A stretch of 64,000 nucleotides of DNA from Longitalea luteola (GCF_017356035.1 NZ_JAFIQX010000014.1:112687-176686), one strand, 5' to 3'; positions 54,890-63,804 are shown, counted from the stretch's first letter. Notes: generated from the sequence alone by a model not told the origin. A program made the numbers and translations.

Positions 54890-54973
54890 CACGTCACATG
54901 TGGATTTTTTCCCACATATCGGAGATTTTAATGCCCGTTGAAAGGTAAGGCACAGCTTTTGCCTTCTTACGGG
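54890..54973 (+). promoter_or_regulatory. Two stem-loops in the leader of the 55065 gene
   Basis: First: ATGTGG (54898-54903) / CCACAT (54912-54917), a loop with six T bases. Second: CCCGT (54934-54938) / ACGGG (54969-54973) enclosing AAGGC (54947-54951) / GCCTT (54961-54965). They lie about 90-170 bases before the gene, where a structured leader could act. No known riboswitch class is recognised. Confidence 0.4.
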
Positions 54974-55064
54974 TGCACATCGGATAGGCAGCCAGGTAGG
55001 CTTTATTAAGGTTTGATTTTTTCCTCGTTCGCTTACGCACAGTACAACAATAAACCGGAGAAAT

Positions 55065-56441
55065 ATGCTAACTGTAGTTATACCCGTTTTAAACGAAGAG
55101 AAAACGATTGGTAACGTAGTTCGCTTTTGCCAGCAATTTCCGCTGGTAACTGAGATCATAGTAGTTGACGACAAGTCTGAAGACAATACTGTTAAAATAG
55201 CCGAAGAAGCCGGCGCCCGCGTAATTATCAGCCAGATACGCGGTAAGGGCATTTCCATGAAAGATGGCATTGCAAAAGCCACCAATGAGTTTATCATATT
55301 CCTCGATGGCGATATTGATCCATATCCCGAGGGCACTATTACCAACCTGGCCGCTCCCCTGTTGGCCGATGAAGCCGATTTTGTGAAAGGCAGCTTCGCC
55401 CGTAATGCCGGCCGTGTCACCGAACTGGTGGCCAAACCACTGTTGAATATCTTTTATCCCGGCCTTTCTCATTTTTCACAACCGCTCAGCGGCATGATCG
55501 CCGGGAAAAAATCATATTTCAAAAAGATCGATTTCTTTAATGACTATGGCGTTGATATAGGCATTTTAATAGATATGTATCTGATGAAAGCAAGAGTAAC
55601 CGAAGTGAATATCGGGTACATAGAAAACAAAAGCAAACCATGGCAGGCACTGGGTAAAATGAGCAAGGAAGTATCACGCGCCATCATTAGCAAAGCCCAG
55701 TTACAGCAGCCGGAAGAGATCAGTGAAGAAGAGATCCATTCGCTGGAAACGATTAACCGCGAAATGAATAAGACCCTGCGCGAAAAGCTATCAGGCTTTC
55801 ACAAGATGGCCATCTTTGATATGGACGATACCATCTTACAAGGCAGGTTCATCGATGCCTGCGCAGCCGCTTTTGGCTTCACCGCCAAACTCGAAGACCT
55901 GCGCGCACGGGAGAAAGACGCCATCATCCTTACCAAGCGGATCGGAACGTTCCTCAAAGGCCGCACCATGGATGAACTGCTGCATGTAGCCAGCCAGATT
56001 GAAATGGTTAGTGACATCAAAGAGGTCGTAAAAGAATTGAAGAACCAGGGATATATCATCGGCATCATCAGTAACAGCTATACCCTGATCACCAACTTCG
56101 TGCGGCAAAAAATAGGAGCCGATTTCTCCTACGCCAACCAGTTGGAGTTCTTTGAGGGTAAAGTAACGGGCGAGATCAACCTGCCCTCTTATTTCTTTGG
56201 TTCACCTGAAAGTGTATGCGGGCACTCCTATTGTAAGACCAATGCCCTGCAATATGCCTGTGAAAAATACAATGTGCCCATGCAGGCCTGTATCGCAGTA
56301 GGCGATAGCCGCGACGATCGTTGTATGGTAGGCCATGCCGGAAAAGGGGTTTCCTTTTGCACCAAAGATGAATTACTGGAAACCATTGCCTCGACCAACA
56401 TTAAAGAAAGTAGTTTTCAATCGCTCCTGGCGCTGGCTTAA
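55065..56441 (+). CDS. GpgS-like glycosyltransferase fused to HAD phosphatase
   Basis: A 458-residue fusion. Residues 1-215 form a GT-A glycosyltransferase close to glucosyl-3-phosphoglycerate synthase: LTVVIPVLNEEKTIGNVV, donor motif FLDGDIDPYPEG (DGD at 81-83), VKGSFARNAGRVTELVAKP, and YGVDIGILIDM, the stretch shared with GpgS. Residues about 245-458 form a HAD phosphatase: DMDDT (Asp252, Asp254, Thr256), IIGIISNSYTL with the motif II Ser, a Lys in HSYCKTNAL and GDSRDDRC. Together these would make glucosyl-3-phosphoglycerate and then remove its phosphate to give glucosylglycerate, a compatible solute. The sugar donor and acceptor are inferred. A universal stress gene follows 59 bases later. 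Confidence 0.85.
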   Translation: MLTVVIPVLNEEKTIGNVVRFCQQFPLVTEIIVVDDKSEDNTVKIAEEAGARVIISQIRGKGISMKDGIAKATNEFIIFLDGDIDPYPEGTITNLAAPLLADEADFVKGSFARNAGRVTELVAKPLLNIFYPGLSHFSQPLSGMIAGKKSYFKKIDFFNDYGVDIGILIDMYLMKARVTEVNIGYIENKSKPWQALGKMSKEVSRAIISKAQLQQPEEISEEEIHSLETINREMNKTLREKLSGFHKMAIFDMDDTILQGRFIDACAAAFGFTAKLEDLRAREKDAIILTKRIGTFLKGRTMDELLHVASQIEMVSDIKEVVKELKNQGYIIGIISNSYTLITNFVRQKIGADFSYANQLEFFEGKVTGEINLPSYFFGSPESVCGHSYCKTNALQYACEKYNVPMQACIAVGDSRDDRCMVGHAGKGVSFCTKDELLETIASTNIKESSFQSLLALA

Positions 56442-56500
56442 GCACCATGAGCACCTGACATATCAACCACATTTCTAACAGTAAACCAAAAACGAAATCT

Positions 56501-57367
56501 ATGCCAGGCAAATTATATAACATTCTGGTGCCGGTCGATTTCTCCGGCCGCAGTAAATGGGCCATCTCCAAAGCAATCGAACTTGCCAACACCTTCCAAT
56601 GCAACATTCACCTCGTACATGTGGTATCTAAGAACCTGCTGCCATTAGTGCCGGTAGACGCCAGTATGCTGCTCCCCTACGACATCACGGCCGATCTGAA
56701 AAATGCCCGTAAAAAACTGGAGATACTGAAAGAGACTTACCAACACCATTTATGTGGCGAAGGTAAAATAGAAATAAGCTTATTACAGGGCCGCACCAGC
56801 CAGCAACTGGTTAAATACATTGAACAGTATAACATGGACCTGGTTGTTGTAGGCTTGTCGAAATTCAATCTTATACATCGCATATTATCATCCGTTTCCA
56901 TTAGCCAGCTGGCCCGTAAAACCAATGTTCCGGCGCTGGCCATCCGCTCGAGCGGACTGGTAAGCCACTTCAAGAAGATCGTGTTACCACTAACCAATGA
57001 AGTGCCGGTACGCCGCATCAAGTTTGCAACCATGCTGGCGCGTACTTTCCAAAGCACTGTTTACCTCGTTAGTTTGCGTAAAGACGACAATGCTGCTGAA
57101 ATGGTGTTGAACAAAACACTGGAAGTAATACAAAGCCTGAGCACTATACCCGTGCAATGCTTTTTACTGGAAGGAAAGAACCTGGCCAAGAGCACGCTTG
57201 ATTTTTCAAAACGTATCAATGCCGACCTTATCATGGCCAATCCCTTGAAAGAATTTCATATGCCGGGCTGGTGGAACCGCATTACCCGTAAATTGTTATC
57301 CTATGGGTCAAAGATCCCCGTGATAACCGTTGACAAGAATAATGAACAGGCATCCAAATCATCCTGA
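56501..57367 (+). CDS. Universal stress protein, tandem UspA domains
   Basis: A 288-residue protein with two UspA-like alpha/beta domains. The first (1-150) begins YNILVPVDFSGRSKWAISKAIELA and ends at the LARKTNVPALAI segment. The second starts KKIVLPLTNEVPVRRIKFATML. Family members respond to stress and some bind ATP. The G-x2-G-x9-G(S/T) ATP motif is not clearly seen. It is probably co-transcribed with the glycosyltransferase fusion. A very strong terminator follows. Confidence 0.9.
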   Translation: MPGKLYNILVPVDFSGRSKWAISKAIELANTFQCNIHLVHVVSKNLLPLVPVDASMLLPYDITADLKNARKKLEILKETYQHHLCGEGKIEISLLQGRTSQQLVKYIEQYNMDLVVVGLSKFNLIHRILSSVSISQLARKTNVPALAIRSSGLVSHFKKIVLPLTNEVPVRRIKFATMLARTFQSTVYLVSLRKDDNAAEMVLNKTLEVIQSLSTIPVQCFLLEGKNLAKSTLDFSKRINADLIMANPLKEFHMPGWWNRITRKLLSYGSKIPVITVDKNNEQASKSS

Positions 57368-57380
57368 TACTCGTTTTGTT

Positions 57381-57425
57381 TTAAACACGAAAGGCTTCCG
57401 TATACCGGGAGCCTTTCGTGTTTAA
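57381..57425 (+). terminator. Very long terminator hairpin after the universal stress gene
   Basis: An approximately 20-bp stem (arms 57381-57400 and 57406-57425, containing ACACGAAAGGCTTCC and GGGAGCCTTTCGTGT) with a five-base loop. There is no long T-run beyond TTT. Beyond it, 57426-57968 (about 540 bases) holds no recognised gene or site. Confidence 0.85.
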
Positions 57426-57968
57426 ACAATATAGATATAGTATTCATGATCGCTCTGCTATAACGGTATCGCGATATTGTATCAAATACAACACCTTGCT
57501 GTTCACAATTATTTTATATAAAAAACAAAAGAATATAAAATTAACTCTATATCTTTAAAGGAGAAGTGGAGGGTAGTAGTATCAATGTAAGGGCTATTAA
57601 TTTACGAGAACCATAACCGTCCAAATTGTTGATTTCACCTCATAAGAAGGCCTATGAGGGACTACAGGGGTAACCACCTCCCATCATTATCCGAAATACA
57701 TACAGGCTCTGTACAAACCTCACGCTATTAATCGCTTCGGGTAATGGCAACTGTATAGTACATGTTACCTCTCAATAAATCATCTTCTCCGTTCCCTTCT
57801 GGTTATATGGTTTCACTGTAATGAAAGGTTTCTGACTGATCATTTATTGGATCTGTATTGCACGCCTGTTTACAACAGGATGCTGCGATGTATTTTCCTG
57901 GATAAGTACTATTGTTACTTTCCCCGGCCGCTTCATCACTTCATTACAATAACCAAAAAAACTATTTT

Positions 57969-59006
57969 ATGAAGCCAAAATCTTTTTCTGAAACACTGCG
58001 GTCACCTAAAAATGGAAATGACAAAGAACCAATGGTAGCCACAGCGCCTACCCCAAGCCGGATTGAAAACTTACCAGGTCAGTCCTTCATGGGCATGGCA
58101 TCAGAAACAGAAACAGAAATAGAACAGGTTGAAGGATTTGGGCTTACCAAACCCGGTGAAGCCGATAAGGAAATGTATAACAGGCTGGATACGGAGATAG
58201 AAACTGAATCGGATTATGCTTCTACTTTGGAAGAATCCGGCACAGAGGTTACAGAAGAAGAAGGAGAAAGTGCATTTGCCCGGGACGCATTCTTTGCCAG
58301 TTATCCGGAATTATATGAGAAAAGCTTATCAGAAGTAATTATCGGAACCGATGAACGCGTTCGTATCACTCCTACTACATCTTTCCCCTGGCGTGCTATA
58401 TGTGCTTTGCGAATTACAGCGCAAAACGGAAAAACTTTCCTGGGTACCGGATTTTTGATCTCCCCGCGTACAGTGATCACAGCCGGCCATTGCGTGTACC
58501 TGCATGCAGAAGGTGGCTGGCCCCGGAAAATTGAAGTGATCCCCGGCCTGAATGATGCCGCAAGACCATACGGGTCTTATGTGGGCACTTCGTTCAGAAG
58601 CGTTACCGGCTGGGTAAGCGGTAAAAAAAGAGAATATGATTATGGCTGTATCATTTTACCACGTACTTCGCGCCCCGGCGACAGAACAGGTATCTTTGGC
58701 TTTGCCGTAAAAGACAATGCCTACCTGCTTAATGCCTACCTGAATACCGCAGGCTATCCCGGCGATAAAGGTGGCAACCAGCAATGGTTCATGGTCAGCA
58801 AAGCGAAATCAGTGGCTCCAAGGATCATTTATTATGAAATTGATACCATGGGTGGACAAAGTGGCTCGCCCGTTTGGGTAAAAGTTGGAAATTCCCGGCT
58901 TGCAGTTGGCATTCACACCAACGGTCATATTTCGGGCAATTCAGCTACAAGAATTGTACAGCCTGTATTTACAAATCTCCAGGCATGGAAAAACCAGGGT
59001 ATGTAA
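57969..59006 (+). CDS. V8-like (S1B) serine protease without signal peptide
   Basis: A 345-residue trypsin-fold protease. The start ATG 57969 (MKPKSFSETLRS) is preferred over an upstream frame from 57912 that reads through no conserved sequence. Residues about 1-130 are acidic and unstructured-looking (SETETEIEQVEG, TEIETESDYASTLEESGTEV). The catalytic domain carries the triad His174 in TAGHCVY, Asp224 in EYDYGCI and Ser298 in GQSGSP, the glutamyl endopeptidase type. No export signal is seen. Its end overlaps the next gene by 22 bases, so the two form a unit. It may be a toxin-like or immune effector, or a regulated processing enzyme; not known. Confidence 0.85.
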   Translation: MKPKSFSETLRSPKNGNDKEPMVATAPTPSRIENLPGQSFMGMASETETEIEQVEGFGLTKPGEADKEMYNRLDTEIETESDYASTLEESGTEVTEEEGESAFARDAFFASYPELYEKSLSEVIIGTDERVRITPTTSFPWRAICALRITAQNGKTFLGTGFLISPRTVITAGHCVYLHAEGGWPRKIEVIPGLNDAARPYGSYVGTSFRSVTGWVSGKKREYDYGCIILPRTSRPGDRTGIFGFAVKDNAYLLNAYLNTAGYPGDKGGNQQWFMVSKAKSVAPRIIYYEIDTMGGQSGSPVWVKVGNSRLAVGIHTNGHISGNSATRIVQPVFTNLQAWKNQGM

Positions 59007-59359
59007 ACAGGCAAAACAGGAAAGGATGGGTGGCGATGACCGTCATCCTTTCCTGTTTCCTTATTGGATACTGGTTTATTAAAAATAACAATTTTGATAT
59101 GCCATCCGCTACAACAAGTGTGAGAGGGGTGTTATACAAATCAGCTACCGGTGCGCCGGTGGGCGGCGCTATAGTAATGATTGCCGAGGGAAGTTATGAA
59201 CATCCCGACATTGCTGCGCAAACTGATGACCAGGGCAATTTTTCCCTGCCTGAATTGCGCGTTCCAGGTACCTACACCTTGCTAATCAATTATAGCAACG
59301 AGTCAAAAAGATTAACTGTAAATCTTACAAAAGACAGTGTTCTGAGAATACCATTGTAA
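58985..59359 (+). CDS. Membrane-anchored carboxypeptidase-regulatory-like domain protein
   Basis: A 124-residue protein with an N-terminal transmembrane helix (VAMTVILSCFLIGYWF, about 17-32) and an Ig-like domain of the carboxypeptidase regulatory/CNA-B type (VRGVLYKSATGAPVGGAIVMI, DDQGNFSLPELRVPGTYTLLI). The start at ATG 58985 lies inside the protease gene (22-base overlap). The frame upstream of it is antisense-like and is ignored. It would be anchored in the inner membrane with the domain outside. Its coupling to the protease suggests an inhibitor, anchor or substrate role (inference). Confidence 0.75.
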   Translation: MEKPGYVNRQNRKGWVAMTVILSCFLIGYWFIKNNNFDMPSATTSVRGVLYKSATGAPVGGAIVMIAEGSYEHPDIAAQTDDQGNFSLPELRVPGTYTLLINYSNESKRLTVNLTKDSVLRIPL

Positions 59360-59382
59360 AACAGACACTTATTATTTCCATG

Positions 59383-59426
59383 GCCTTCAGCAACGCTGGA
59401 TTCTTTACGTTGCTGAAGGCTTTTTT
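59383..59426 (+). terminator. Terminator of the protease / membrane-anchored pair
   Basis: A perfect 13-bp stem (GCCTTCAGCAACG at 59383-59395, CGTTGCTGAAGGC at 59408-59420) followed by six T bases. Confidence 0.93.
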
Positions 59427-59602
59427 ATTGATAGCCTTCCGGATTCTTTATACATTAGCAACCCTTTAGCACTAAGATGACTGTCCTGCCCCGTCGGTTC
59501 TTTGGCGGTGGTTGCATTCGTTCGCATCGTAATATCCCCATCTTATCCCCTTTTTCTAGGAGTTACTATTTATTCCGGTAAAATCTTTAGGGCAATCTAT
59601 TT

Positions 59603-59706
59603 TTTGTTTGCGTATTAATTTGCAACTTTGCAGTAGGATAAGGTTTAATGGTTAATGGTATTTGATTAGTGTAGGGTCGCCTGTAAAAAGGCGACCTTTC
59701 TTTTTT
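59603..59706 (+). ncRNA. Candidate small RNA with intrinsic terminator
   Basis: TTTG (59603-59606 or 59607-59610) and CAACTTTG (59623-59630) form a partial promoter. A transcript from near 59636 would run about 70 bases to a strong terminator, GGTCGCCT (59675-59682) / AGGCGACC (59689-59696) with T-rich tail to 59706. No reading frame is seen between. The T-run orientation fits plus-strand transcription. The -33/-7 spacing is short, so the promoter is uncertain. Confidence 0.45.
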
Positions 59707-59729
59707 ACATAAAGCGCCGCAATCCCAAA

Positions 59730-59764
59730 AAAGAAAATACCCCGGTGAGCAGGTCACCAGGGTA
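59730..59764 (-). terminator. Terminator of the DUF1080 gene
   Basis: An 11-bp stem with one mismatch (TACCCCGGTGA at 59738-59748, TCACCAGGGTA at 59754-59764), followed on the minus strand by T-rich sequence (AAGAAAAT on plus). Confidence 0.8.
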
Positions 59765-59792
59765 GATCTATAGCTTTGATAGCCTTTTATTG

Positions 59793-61169
59793 CTACTTCA
59801 ATTCCTTAATTTTAATACTTCTGAAACTAACTTCATTACCGTGGTCCTGGATCAGGATATGGCCTTTAGGCGCTTCACCGAAATTCTTCCATACTTTGTA
59901 TTTACTTTGCGCCACCAGTTCGCGGAAAGCCGGTGAACCCCGGTCGTATTCGAGCACTTTTACCCCGTTCAGGTAATGCACTACGTGGTTATTAGGGTAT
60001 ACTACCACGCGGCCCGTATTCCATTGCCCGGGCTGGCGAATGAACCGCTTCTGTTTATCGGCTTTTATCAGATCATATAATGACGCCAAAGTGCGATTGC
60101 CGTCGCGGCCCAATTTTGCATCCGGATGCAGGGTATCGTCCAGCACCTGGTATTCGAGACCAATGGCTGAACCTGCATTATTCTCCGATAAGGTCACAAA
60201 GTATTTAACCCCACTATTTGCGCCAGGCGTTATTTTAAAATCGAACGACAGGTCGAAAGCGCTGTACTGATCTTTGGTTACAATATCACCGCCATTCGTT
60301 GATTCACCGCCGGATGATGACTGCACCGTCAGGGTACCGTCTTTAACTTCCCAGCCTTTCTCAGGGAATGTTTTTTTGTAAGCGCCTACCCAGCCGTTGG
60401 TGGTTTTTCCGTCGAACAACAATTTCCAGCCTTCGCTTTTTTCGTAAGCCGACAGCTCATTGGGAATATAGTTTGCGACATAAACGCCTTTTGCGAAAGT
60501 CGCAGGCTTCAGGTCCCCGGTTTTGATCCGGATATTACGCCAGTAGATCTTTTTACCTGCCATATCTCCTTTATTGATAGCATGTACCTGCAGGGCAATA
60601 AACCCGCTCTTGTCAACCGTATCTATCACGTAAGCAGCTGCCTTGTCATTTACCCAGGTCTTGATGTTGCTGCCGATACATTCCACCCGAACTTTGTTGT
60701 ATTGTCCGGTTTTAAACGCGCTTTGTCCGGCAGGGTTTAACGACAGCGGATACAGCCAGTCACGGCGGGCTTCGTCATACACGCCACCTGTCCAGCGGCG
60801 GGAAGAAGGGTCCAGTTCGAATTGATAACCGTATACCCGGCCTTTACCGCCGCGGCCGTTGCTTTTTTCAGGATCATAATGACTTCTGAACTGAATGCCT
60901 GAATTGGAAGTTGTGTCTTCGATCTTCACTTCCAGCTCCAGCACAAAATCACCATATTCTTTTTCCGTAACTAAAAATGTGTTAGGCGTATTGGGAACAG
61001 TGATGCCAACGATAGCGCCCTCTTCAATCTTATACTCAGCTTCGCCAGAGATCTTTTTCCAGCCATTGAGTGTTTTTCCATCAAAGAGAGTCGTCCATCC
61101 ATTGCCCGATTGAGCAGAAACTACAGTCGCCGATACAATAGCAAACAGTACGCAGGAGAGCTTTTTCAT
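59793..61169 (-). CDS. Tandem DUF1080 (3-keto-disaccharide hydrolase-like) secreted protein
   Basis: A 458-residue exported protein with signal peptide KLSCVLFAIVSATVVSAQ and two DUF1080 domains. The first starts GWTTLFDGKTLNGWKKISGEAEYKIEEGAIVG; the second starts GWKLLFDGKTTNGWVGAYKKTFPEKGWEVKDGTLTV. Each carries the pattern SNSGIQFRSHYD or ANSGVKYFVTL. The fold is a concanavalin-like beta-sandwich; family members act on 3-keto sugars or bind glycans. It follows the Gfo/Idh/MocA gene by 22 bases, and both probably take part in modified-sugar breakdown. Confidence 0.9.
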   Translation of the reverse strand: MKKLSCVLFAIVSATVVSAQSGNGWTTLFDGKTLNGWKKISGEAEYKIEEGAIVGITVPNTPNTFLVTEKEYGDFVLELEVKIEDTTSNSGIQFRSHYDPEKSNGRGGKGRVYGYQFELDPSSRRWTGGVYDEARRDWLYPLSLNPAGQSAFKTGQYNKVRVECIGSNIKTWVNDKAAAYVIDTVDKSGFIALQVHAINKGDMAGKKIYWRNIRIKTGDLKPATFAKGVYVANYIPNELSAYEKSEGWKLLFDGKTTNGWVGAYKKTFPEKGWEVKDGTLTVQSSSGGESTNGGDIVTKDQYSAFDLSFDFKITPGANSGVKYFVTLSENNAGSAIGLEYQVLDDTLHPDAKLGRDGNRTLASLYDLIKADKQKRFIRQPGQWNTGRVVVYPNNHVVHYLNGVKVLEYDRGSPAFRELVAQSKYKVWKNFGEAPKGHILIQDHGNEVSFRSIKIKELK

Positions 61170-61190
61170 ATGTCAGTTAAAAAATGATTA

Positions 61191-62390
61191 CTATAAATTA
61201 TAAGCTGGTTTCCATTTTTCGATCGTGTGATTGAAGATTGCCTGGTTGGCCATGGCGACGCAAATGGCAGTAGTGGCACCCGTCATGATGTTAGAGGTAG
61301 GGGTTGTCTTTTCAGTAACAGATCTATGGAACTCCAGCAACGCATACCACGTACCATCTTTCGTTGGTTCTTTCAGAATATTGATACCGCCCTCTTTATT
61401 CCATTCTATTTTGGTAGCGCCGGTTACTCCATCAACTGTTTGCAATTCTTTTTTGGTAGTGGATTCGGGAAAGTACACCCCTTCATGCATCAATAAATGC
61501 ACAGCGCCCTTGGTGCCTTTTATTTTGAAGATATAGCCGTCGTGCGCATTGCCACAGGTGGAACCGAAATTGCCGATCATGTTCTCTTTATTATACCTGA
61601 GCATCACTTGTACGTTATCGTAAGTCTCGCGGCCATCTTTGTAAAAATCAATACCGCCGGTTCCCATCACTTCGTCTGGATGCGTATTGAATGCCCAGTT
61701 GATAAAATCCATCTGGTGCGACAACAATTCAGCTGGCAGCCCGCCGGAAAACTCTTTATACATTCGCCAATTCACCTGTTTGTCGGTATAACCGGCAGGC
61801 ACAGGCCGGCGCCAGTTCCAGTTGCGATCCCAACGGCAATCTATCTGCGTAACTTTTCCAAGGTATCCTTTTTCGATCATCTCCTTTACCTTAAAGTACA
61901 AAGGCGTTGATCGGTATTGGTGACCGATCTGCACTACCTGGTTGGTGCGGGCTTTCGATACTTTAACCAGGTCAAGTGCCTGATCAATAGAATAGGTCAT
62001 TGCTTTTTCAAGGTAAATATGTTTGCCTGCAAGCAATGCATCTTTGGCAATTTTATAGTGCTCACTGAGCGTGGTGGCGATGACGACAGCATGTATGGAT
62101 CTATCGTCGAGCAGTTTGCGATAATCTTTGTAAACGGCGGGTGTTATGGAAGGACTTGCCTTCTTTGCATTCTCGATGCGAAAGTCAAGCACATCGCAAA
62201 TGGCGGTGATGGCAAACCGGTCGGTGAGGTCATTAAGCATTTTCATAATACCTGTTCCGCGGTCGCCGCAACCGATAATGCCGATATTGATCTTTTCTGC
62301 TGTGCCGGCCATTGCCTGCAGCCATTGATTGGAGAACAACAGGCCTCCGGCCAGTAAACCAGACTGTTTAATGAAATGGCGTCTGCTCAT
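61191..62390 (-). CDS. Gfo/Idh/MocA-family oxidoreductase with Tat signal
   Basis: A 399-residue NAD(P)-dependent sugar dehydrogenase of the Gfo/Idh/MocA family. The N-terminus carries a twin-arginine signal (SRRHFIKQSGLLAGGLLF), so it is exported folded with its cofactor. The Rossmann fold starts INIGIIGCGDRGTGIMKML near 35, and the EKAMTYSIDQALDLV and QVVQIGHQYRS motifs follow; EKxM is a family variant of the EKP motif. Paired with the DUF1080 gene, it may oxidise a sugar at C3 so that the hydrolase-like partner can act (inference). Confidence 0.93.
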   Translation of the reverse strand: MSRRHFIKQSGLLAGGLLFSNQWLQAMAGTAEKINIGIIGCGDRGTGIMKMLNDLTDRFAITAICDVLDFRIENAKKASPSITPAVYKDYRKLLDDRSIHAVVIATTLSEHYKIAKDALLAGKHIYLEKAMTYSIDQALDLVKVSKARTNQVVQIGHQYRSTPLYFKVKEMIEKGYLGKVTQIDCRWDRNWNWRRPVPAGYTDKQVNWRMYKEFSGGLPAELLSHQMDFINWAFNTHPDEVMGTGGIDFYKDGRETYDNVQVMLRYNKENMIGNFGSTCGNAHDGYIFKIKGTKGAVHLLMHEGVYFPESTTKKELQTVDGVTGATKIEWNKEGGINILKEPTKDGTWYALLEFHRSVTEKTTPTSNIMTGATTAICVAMANQAIFNHTIEKWKPAYNL

Positions 62391-62495
62391 ATAACAAAAG
62401 CAAAAGTTTTTTATTTGGACGATAAATCAGAATCATGCCCCCTGTATAAGTAGTAAAATTCCAACTATCGGCTGCATCAATTGAATAATTTAATC

Positions 62496-62516
62496 TTACG
62501 CTGAACGCTTAACACC
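62496..62516. repeat. Short heptamer run TTACGCT, GAACGCT, TAACACC
   Basis: Three 7-base units, similar in wording to 9197-9224 and 48731-48765. The gap 62391-62647 otherwise holds nothing recognised. Confidence 0.5.
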
Positions 62517-62647
62517 GGCTCTTCGCAATTTAGGGCTTGCAATGAATATTACTGCTTTTTGATCCTTTGCTGCGTTCAAGATCGCCGATCAGCTTCGGCC
62601 GCCTGCATCCGCCTCAGCACCGCTCCAACAGCAGCTCTTTGGCCGCT

Positions 62648-63676
62648 TCAGCGTTCACCGTTAAGTGCGCTGCTTTGCGCGTTTTGTAATAATTCATAGA
62701 ACCTGCGCGAAGCCGTATCTCCAATGCTGCCATTGGCGGTACGGTAGATAAAATGAGCAGCTATATCGTTGCGCTTCTCAACAAATTGCAGCGCCTGGTT
62801 CAGGCCCATTATCATCAGGGCATTGTCGTACGCATCGGCAGTGATGGCATCCTGGGCGAATACCGTCACACTTATCAGCTCACTGCGGGCCGGATAACCG
62901 GTTCGCGGATCAATGAGATGGGTGATCTTTTTGCCCTCACTCTCATAGAACTTCCGGTAGCTGCCCGACGTGGTGATAGCGCCGCTGTCGACCGAAATGA
63001 TCTTTTGGATCATTGACAATTCGAAATCGTTCTCACCGGGTGCCTCGATGCCTATTTTCATTTTCACGTCGTCAGGCTTTTTGTGCCCCTTCACCCGGAT
63101 CTCTCCACCCAGCTCAACCAGGTAGTTGCGGATGCCGTTCGCCTCCAGAAAACGGGCGATTACATCAACGCTGTATCCCTGCGCTATACCGTTCACATCT
63201 ATCCGGGCGCACGTTTTCTTCTTCAACAGTGAATTTCCCTTTTTATGAAGGTTTAATGAGCTCACACAGCCCTTTAAAGACCTGATAGCGGCCGAATCGG
63301 GCAGACTGGCCACCTTTCTGGGTCCAAAGCCCCATGCCTGTACCAGCGGTTGAACAGTTATATCGAATATACCTCCGGTTTGCCGGTAGGCTTCCATTGA
63401 TTTATTGAATACGATCTCGAGGTGATTGTCCATTACAACACCCTTGGTGGAATTATTGAATTGGGTGATCAATGATCGGGGATTGTAGATGGAGAGCGAA
63501 GTGTCGATCTTTTGCAGAATGCTATCGATCTGTTGGTGGCTGATGGTGCTGTCCTGGGCGTACCAGGTAATATGGTAGGTAGTTCCCTGGGCGTTCCCGT
63601 TGATCTGGAACTTTCGCCAGGCCGGTTGATGAATGAAAGCGGTACAGGTTACCAACAGCACACATAAGTATCGCAT
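62648..63676 (-). CDS. FAD:protein FMN transferase (ApbE-like)
   Basis: A 342-residue exported ApbE-family flavin transferase, which covalently attaches FMN to a threonine of partner proteins such as NqrB/NqrC or RnfG. The first residues (MRYLCVLLVTCTAFIHQPAW) form a signal peptide or anchor. Core motifs: GNAQGTTYHITW, DTSLSIYNPRSLITQFN, GGIFDITVQPLVQAWGFG, CARIDVNGIAQGYSVDVIA, VELGGEIRVKG and the metal/FAD site HLIDPRTGYPA with ITADAYDNALMIMG. A TACATTTG box (63688-63681) lies just before the start codon, but no -33 is seen. Confidence 0.92.
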   Translation of the reverse strand: MRYLCVLLVTCTAFIHQPAWRKFQINGNAQGTTYHITWYAQDSTISHQQIDSILQKIDTSLSIYNPRSLITQFNNSTKGVVMDNHLEIVFNKSMEAYRQTGGIFDITVQPLVQAWGFGPRKVASLPDSAAIRSLKGCVSSLNLHKKGNSLLKKKTCARIDVNGIAQGYSVDVIARFLEANGIRNYLVELGGEIRVKGHKKPDDVKMKIGIEAPGENDFELSMIQKIISVDSGAITTSGSYRKFYESEGKKITHLIDPRTGYPARSELISVTVFAQDAITADAYDNALMIMGLNQALQFVEKRNDIAAHFIYRTANGSIGDTASRRFYELLQNAQSSALNGER

Positions 63677-63734
63677 GTTACAAATGTATGTAAAACAGTT
63701 ATGCGTATGGTGGCTGATTAGTAAGCTAGGTTGG

Positions 63735-63804
63735 CAATTTACAGTTTACAGTTCACAGTTCACAGTTCACAGTTTACAGTTGCTGGTTGCCGGCTGCAGT
63801 CTGC
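63735..63804. repeat. Heptamer tandem array, 10 units, CAGTTCA type
   Basis: Ten 7-base units in register: CAATTTA, CAGTTTA, CAGTTCA x3, CAGTTTA, CAGTTGC, TGGTTGC, CGGCTGC, AGTCTGC. Confidence 0.88.

Noticed and set aside
57912..57968. Upstream start of the V8-like protease
   Set aside because: The 19 extra residues have no protein-like character and ATG 57969 is in a cleaner context; a signal peptide is not created by the extension.
57426..57968. Possible promoter box TATCTTTA near 57550
   Set aside because: No -33 element at a suitable distance; not strong enough to list.
58874..58984. Longer start of the membrane-anchored protein
   Set aside because: The first 37 residues are an out-of-frame reading of the protease gene; ATG 58985 directly precedes the membrane helix region.
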